From: Siphonodentalium dalli
Taxonomy: Eukaryota > Mollusca > Scaphopoda > Gadilida > Siphonodentaliidae
Reading direction: 5' to 3'
Assembly: GCA_032622095.1 (NCBI GenBank)
Contig: CP136065.1
Location: forward strand, 65,525,031-65,589,030
Length of the DNA stretch: 64,000 nucleotides
Shown: in pieces, positions 59,335 to 64,000 of the stretch
Layout of the letters: every line of letters starts with the position of its first letter
Position numbering within the stretch: position 1 is the stretch's first letter
Made by a program: the position numbers and the translations under genes
Notes under the pieces: model-generated
The model's input: the letters and a program-made list of their open reading frames with translations, nothing else
Databases searched by the model: none
What the model was told of the DNA's origin: nothing

Positions 59335-60246
59335 TGGCTATGATCTTTGCATCTACACTGTATCCTGTTGACATTTTATAATAATGGACCAGAATAGCCA
59401 AAAATTATGGTCCATCTCAGTTCTGTATCAAAGTTCTGCCCATTTCCTTTCAATAAATGTGGCCAAAATCACAAAAGAGGTTCTCGGCAAAATTGCATAC
59501 TTTAAAATGAATTTGTCGTGCCCCATACGGAACTGAGACAACCAGAATAAAACATGTACTTGTCAGTTAATTAACTAACATGTATAATGACCAAGTGAGT
59601 CACAATATGCTACCTTTTCGGATAATGCAGAGAATGTTCGGGATATATGTAAAAAATTAACATTCTACAAATTTGGTTGCCATTTTGGAAGCCATCTTGA
59701 GCAATTTAGTCTATAAACACCGTAGTGAGACACATTTAAGATAGACCAAAACAAAAAACACCTTTCAATCCAAAGATAGTTATATTTTACCTGAAAAAAT
59801 GGTCCAAACCTGAAAAGTGAATTTTTGCCAATATTTATGTCAAGTTTTTGAGAGAAAAGTCCAATATGTTTGACGGTGTCAGGGGTGACAATAGTAAGAA
59901 TTAACCATGGTGCATCAGACATGTTAGTATTCAATGTATAGAATGCAGAATAGCCAATTTTATACACCAACCACAACTTGTAAGCGATTGCAGGACACGC
60001 TGGTGTAATATTTACCATTTTCCATATTTTGGCGGCCATATTGGCAGCCATTTTGAGCCAAAGTAAAAATTTTGGTTCCAGTGATTTGGAATATTCATAG
60101 TTAATGATATGCCTCACTTACATTACAAACTTCTGTTCATTTCTTGTTGAAATATGACTAGAATCCCAATTGTGATTTTTTGTGAAATTTTATACCGCAT
60201 TCTGTAAAATCGAATTTTTGAGGGATCGGAAGGGGTTAGGACCCCA
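59335..60246. repeat. C' arm of the inverted-repeat complex
   Basis: Reverse complement of 54435-55365. A 150-codon - strand frame across it (59665-60117) has no recognised motif and is disrupted in the C arm. Confidence 0.8.
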
Positions 60247-60466
60247 ATAATTGTATATTTCGTTGCTCCAATGATCAGTTAATATACAAAACACAAAATA
60301 AAGTTGCATTACTCAACCAGTTCAAAACAGCATGAAATGATCTAGAAGATATTTGTGAAAAAATGTTATATTTTCAACTTCCGGTGGCCATTTTGGCGGC
60401 CATCTTGGGTGGTGAGTTTCAATTTTGGCCCAAAACAGTGTCATTATGTCTCAGGTTCACGAAATT

Positions 60467-60960
60467 TTACCCGTTAGCAGGCATATGCCTATTTTGTGAT
60501 AAACATTGATTTATGAAAAAAAATGAATGTTCTAAGTCATCGGAATATGAGACATAACTCTATCTTGCTGGACATTATTATGCTGCAAATACTTTTTAAG
60601 TAAGTAATGCTTTATTCACAGCCATTATACACATGGTACATGAGAAAACGTATATACACTATATACAAATTAGAACTGTCCAGGGTTTGTACCGAATATT
60701 GGAACGTACTGTAAGTACAAGTAGACATAGATAAAATACAATGCAGACAATAATCAGTTTCGATACAATTTTGCATTATCATGTCCGGAATAGAAAAATC
60801 AAATTTCTACAGACCTATCTAAAGATTCTAAGCGAACCAAAAAAAAATACATTAGGTATATATGCTGTTTTGTCATTGTTGTTGAAACCAAGAATCCAAG
60901 ATGTTGTAAATAACGATGTACCAATATTACGTACATGATTATTATCTGTAATGAAATTGA
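60467..60960. other. no recognised gene
   Basis: 'aagtaatgctttattcacag' near 60600 resembles the 3' end of a retroelement or transcript on the - strand. Otherwise nothing was recognised. Confidence 0.4.
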
Positions 60961-60964
60961 GTTA

Positions 60965-61043
60965 CATAATATATATATATACACACTTGCATATACATGC
61001 ATATATATGTATATACATACATACATAATTACACACATACACG

Positions 61044-61074
<31 letters not shown>

Positions 61075-61146
61075 CCGAGTAATTATCCACATACTCTGTA
61101 ATATCCAACATGATGAAGAGTCATTAAATTGAATTGAATTGAATAA
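60965..61146. repeat. microsatellites: (TA)n/(CA)n and (GAATT)n
   Basis: TA- and CA-rich tracts at about 60965-61075 are followed by 'ttgaattgaattgaa' at 61128-61145. The latter is a typical LINE tail microsatellite. Confidence 0.8.
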
Positions 61147-61261
61147 TCGGGAGTGCATAATTGTTCAACCAAGGTGTGCGTCGTGAATACAATTGATGCA
61201 CATATGCCTATTGTAATCACGATAGCTAGATCGTTTTATAGAACAGGCGCGCACGACTTAA

Positions 61262-62001
61262 CCCTTTGAACCCGAGAGACCGGAATACCGGTCCAATCCT
61301 GATATTCCGGAAATCATACGATATTTGACACGAAATTACAGCTCAATAAACGCACATATCAACAAGAGTTGTACTTCTACTTTGCACACACGTGCCACAT
61401 GTATCCCCACGTGACTTTGATCGACAAACTGACGAAAGAGGGTTTGTTTCTTCGCGCATGCGCAGAGGCCTATTCCGAGAGAGAAAAAACCCGCTTTTTA
61501 TCGTCGGAAAAGGGGAAGTATTTTGTTAGAAATTTCGCGATCAAAGCCCAAATTAACTAGATTAGTGCTTCTATACTTTGCGCGAATGAGTCACATGTTC
61601 ATACCTCTGATTTTAGCAGCCAAATTGGAAACAAGGGGTCTGTTTCTTCGCACAAGCACACAGGTGCATTTTGAGAAACGCCTTCTATATATTGTAGGCA
61701 AAGTGTAAGAATTTCGTTATAAATATATAGCGCGACCAAAGGAAGCCGAAATATAATTATCTATATACATGTACATGTATATTGAACGTGGTATAGACTG
61801 TCTCGTTGAAATACATTGTGACATATTTCACCGCACACATGTTCAGTTAGCATAGTAGATTGCCGTATATATAGTTGAGCGTGTATACATGTATATACGT
61901 CCCAATTAAGAGCTTTGTGTGTTACGTCGTCGGAACACCATATAACGTCAGGCGCCTCGGGTTGGGGCCATTTAACGTTCAGGACGTCAGGGTTCAAAGG
62001 G
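61262..62001. mobile_element. 740-bp piggyBac-like MITE with TTAA duplication
   Basis: It starts CCCTTTGAACCC and ends GGGTTCAAAGGG, a perfect 12-bp inverted pair. TTAA flanks both sides (61258-61261 and 62002-62005). TTAA targets with CCC-starting ends are the hallmark of piggyBac elements. No transposase frame is present. The interior includes an imperfect direct repeat (61368-61555 and 61565-61740) with 'tttgtttcttcgc' and 'aaattggaaacaag'-type motifs. Confidence 0.85.
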
Positions 62002-62129
62002 TTAATTAAAGATCTTTACAGTAAATATAAAGGTCGGTCACCTGCGGTCACCGGATCTTATTTGATAATATCCATTTGTCGAGGGCCGATTGGGTGTTAT
62101 AAATCTATATCTACATGTATATTTGCGAA

Positions 62130-62160
<31 letters not shown>

Positions 62161-64000
62161 GTTCTATAGAAATCCACAGGGGACCATCTAGATGATGCCA
62201 AAGGGGTCTACTAGGAGTAGCTTTTACGAGAAAGATAATGGTCGGGGTTAGAATTTTCTAAAGTGACGCCGTTGTTGTCAGGGGTAGAAAAGGGGGAGGG
62301 GCAGAAAAAAATTGTCGCCGATTGCCACCAAACTTATATATAATAATCCCCATGATATGAGGAATCTAATGGTGTGGTTTAAATATGGCAAAAGTCGCGC
62401 CGTTCGTGTCAGGGGTGCCCGGAATGGGGAGGGGCAGATTTTTATTCTGTCGCCGATTTCCACCAAACTTATATATAATCATCCCCATGATATGAAGAAT
62501 CCAACGGTGTGGTTTAAATATGTCAAAAGTGGCGTCGTTCGAGTCAGGTGTGCACGGAAGGGGAGAGGGGCACCAAAATTGATAAAACTAATATTAGCGC
62601 CGATCTCCACAAAATTGATATATATTCTTCTTCATGATACAAGGAATCTAATTGTGCGATTTAACAACGCCAAATTGTTGTCTTTTGGATGAGAGATTGG
62701 GAGGGGGTGGGCACTAAATTTTATAATAATTGGTTTAGTCGCCGATTGCCACCACACTTATACAAAATCATCCCCATGGTATGAGGAGTCTAATGGCGTG
62801 GCTTATATCTGTCAAATGTGGCCACATTTGAGTCAGAGTTGCATTGAAATGGACAGGGGCACCAAAATTGATGCACAATGTTTTTGCGCCAATTTCCACC
62901 AAATTGATACACGTTCTTATCCATGGTACGAGGAATCTAATCGGGTGATTAAAGACGCCATAGTGGTGCTGTTTGTGTGAGAGATGGGAGGGATTGGCAC
63001 CAAATTTGATAAAAAAAAAATTGTTTAGTCGCCGATTATCACCAAACTTATAAACAATCATCTCCATTATATCAGGAGTGTAATCGTGTGGATTAGGGAT
63101 GTCACAAGTGGGGCCATTCGCGTCAGTGGTGTATAGAGATGAGAGGGACAAAACAAATTATATCTATATGTTTAGTGCCGATTTCCACCAGATTGATACA
63201 TATTCTTCTCTGTGATACGATGAATCTTATCGTGTCGTTTAGATACACCAAATTTGTGCCCTATGGGTGAGAGATATGGGGACCTTAAATTTGATACGAA
63301 TTTGTATACTCGCCAATTTTCACCAATTTCATATATATGCATCTCTAATCTCTAATGAGTCTTAGTGTGTGCAGCTTGAATCTGAAATAGGGACGGACGG
63401 GTCACCAAAACTGATACAAAATATTTTTAGTACTAATTACCATCAAATTCAGACACGTTCTTCTCAAATGATACAAGAAATCAAATCGTGCTGTCTGTCT
63501 GTCTTTCTGTCTGTCTGTGTGCGTTCTATATATAACTTCACGCGGTACAATCGAGATGGCACCAAGGCGTTCTAAGAGGAGTATCTTTTTACAAGGAAGA
63601 TAATGGTGCGGGTTAAACTTTTCTAAAATGACGCTGTTGGTGTCAGGGGAAGAAAAGGGGGAGGTCGGCAAAATTAAAAAAAATATTGTAAAACGAATAC
63701 ATAATCACCTTCGCAATATGGCGTTGTTCGAGTCAGCGTTGCATCAACAATTGATTTAATAAACTATCACACAACGAGCTAGCAAAAAGAGATACATAGA
63801 AGAGGCATTAAACATATATTTATCATTCTATTGAAGAGATACATATATTCGTGCAAACTGAGAGACCTCGAACCGTCAGAGGATTGCATATATATTATAA
63901 CAAAATTGAGTCTGTTCCATTCAATGCAGTTTCCACAAAAAAGTTACAATTTGTCAAGAGAAATGGAAGGCCTGTTCAAAAATAGTGGTCACAGTGTGCA
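62130..64000 (+). repeat. satellite block, ~130-145-bp period, runs off the window
   Basis: Units contain 'caccaaacttatatataatc', 'atcccca(t)gatatgagga', 'ctaatggtgtggtttaaata' and 'tcaggggtg..gga(g)gggg'. An alternating variant has 'aaattgatacatattcttct'. (GTCT)n tracts at 62130-62160 and 63495-63520 precede related 'gttctata' modules. An inverted copy lies at 24665-25980. Short frames are repeat artefacts. Confidence 0.8.

Larger units (their letters stand above)
48833..60466. mobile_element. 11.6 kb three-stem inverted-repeat complex (A-B-B'-C-C'-A')
   Basis: Six arms in three complementary pairs follow one another: A 48833-49032, B 49057-50300, B' 53147-54427, C 54435-55365, C' 59335-60246, A' 60263-60466. 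The unpaired gaps at the junctions are only about 24, 7 and 16 bases. The A pair includes 'tactgatcattggagcaa'-type ends and 'gagacataatgacac'. The B pair includes 'aggcaaatatggacat' and 'ttggatttgtcagatagg'. The C pair includes 'gatccctcaaaaattcgatt' and 'cataaattcattttaaa'-type blocks. 'aagatggc(n)gccaaaatgg' recurs in all stems. Identity looks like three-quarters to nine-tenths by eye. No transposase frame was recognised, so any mobility would be in trans. Two independent foldback elements inserted side by side within a third are an alternative. Confidence 0.75.

Noticed and set aside
62130-63760. CRISPR-like regular repeats
   Set aside because: Units are contiguous, diverged satellite monomers without unique spacers, in a eukaryotic context.

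Overview
This is a 64 kb piece of an animal nuclear genome. It is AT-rich, with long introns and very few genes. Three things point to an invertebrate and fit a mollusc or another lophotrochozoan best: a secreted C-type lectin-like gene, a family 92 glycosyltransferase, and a ~175-bp tandem repeat carrying the cores 'ccggatgataactttag' and 'gagttatggccccttttt', which I associate with such genomes. The species assignment is inference.

Genes. Only two genes are well supported. (1) A C-type lectin-like gene on the + strand (1060-5880): a threonine-rich linker exon made from an ACN microsatellite, then two exons that together encode one complete CTLD. Every intron seen is phase 1. The upstream exon or exons were not found. 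(2) A complete two-exon GT92 glycosyltransferase on the - strand: exon 1 (29649-30067, start codon and membrane anchor) and exon 2 (17873-18839, catalytic domain and stop). They are separated by a 10.8 kb intron and join in phase 2 to give 461 residues. Weaker coding signals are a C2H2-like reading frame broken by one frameshift (39349-39872, -), an unidentified protein-like frame (28155-28442, +) and two possible first exons on the - strand (33490-33652, 36631-36867).

Mobile elements and repeats fill the rest. Retroelement pieces: a non-LTR reverse transcriptase 3' half with an intact 429-codon frame (57913-59202, -), a second decayed LINE C-terminus (34741-35346, +), a Penelope-like GIY-YIG fragment (45545-46027, -), a LINE or SINE tail (17590-17716) and a tRNA-like SINE head (28685-28780, -). 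DNA-transposon-like pieces: TA-flanked MITEs (13105-13635, 29474-29606), a TTAA-flanked piggyBac-like MITE (61262-62001) and many long inverted-repeat (foldback) elements (290-951, 3337-4968, 13922-15107, 19312-22973, 37753-39050, 43326-45470). Tandem arrays lie at 6945-7430, 31790-32610, 46050-46700, 55366-57655 and 62130-64000.

The most striking structure is at 48833-60466. Three pairs of inverted arms follow in the order A-B-B'-C-C'-A', with only 7-24 unpaired bases at the three junctions. On paper this ~11.6 kb segment can fold into a three-way junction (one stem carrying two stem-loops). The C arms run into a ~42-bp minisatellite that is itself present in both orientations, and the LINE is inserted in that minisatellite with ~100 bp of near-identical sequence on each side. 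I found no transposase that could explain it.

Arm boundaries and identities were judged by eye and need a dot-plot and alignment.
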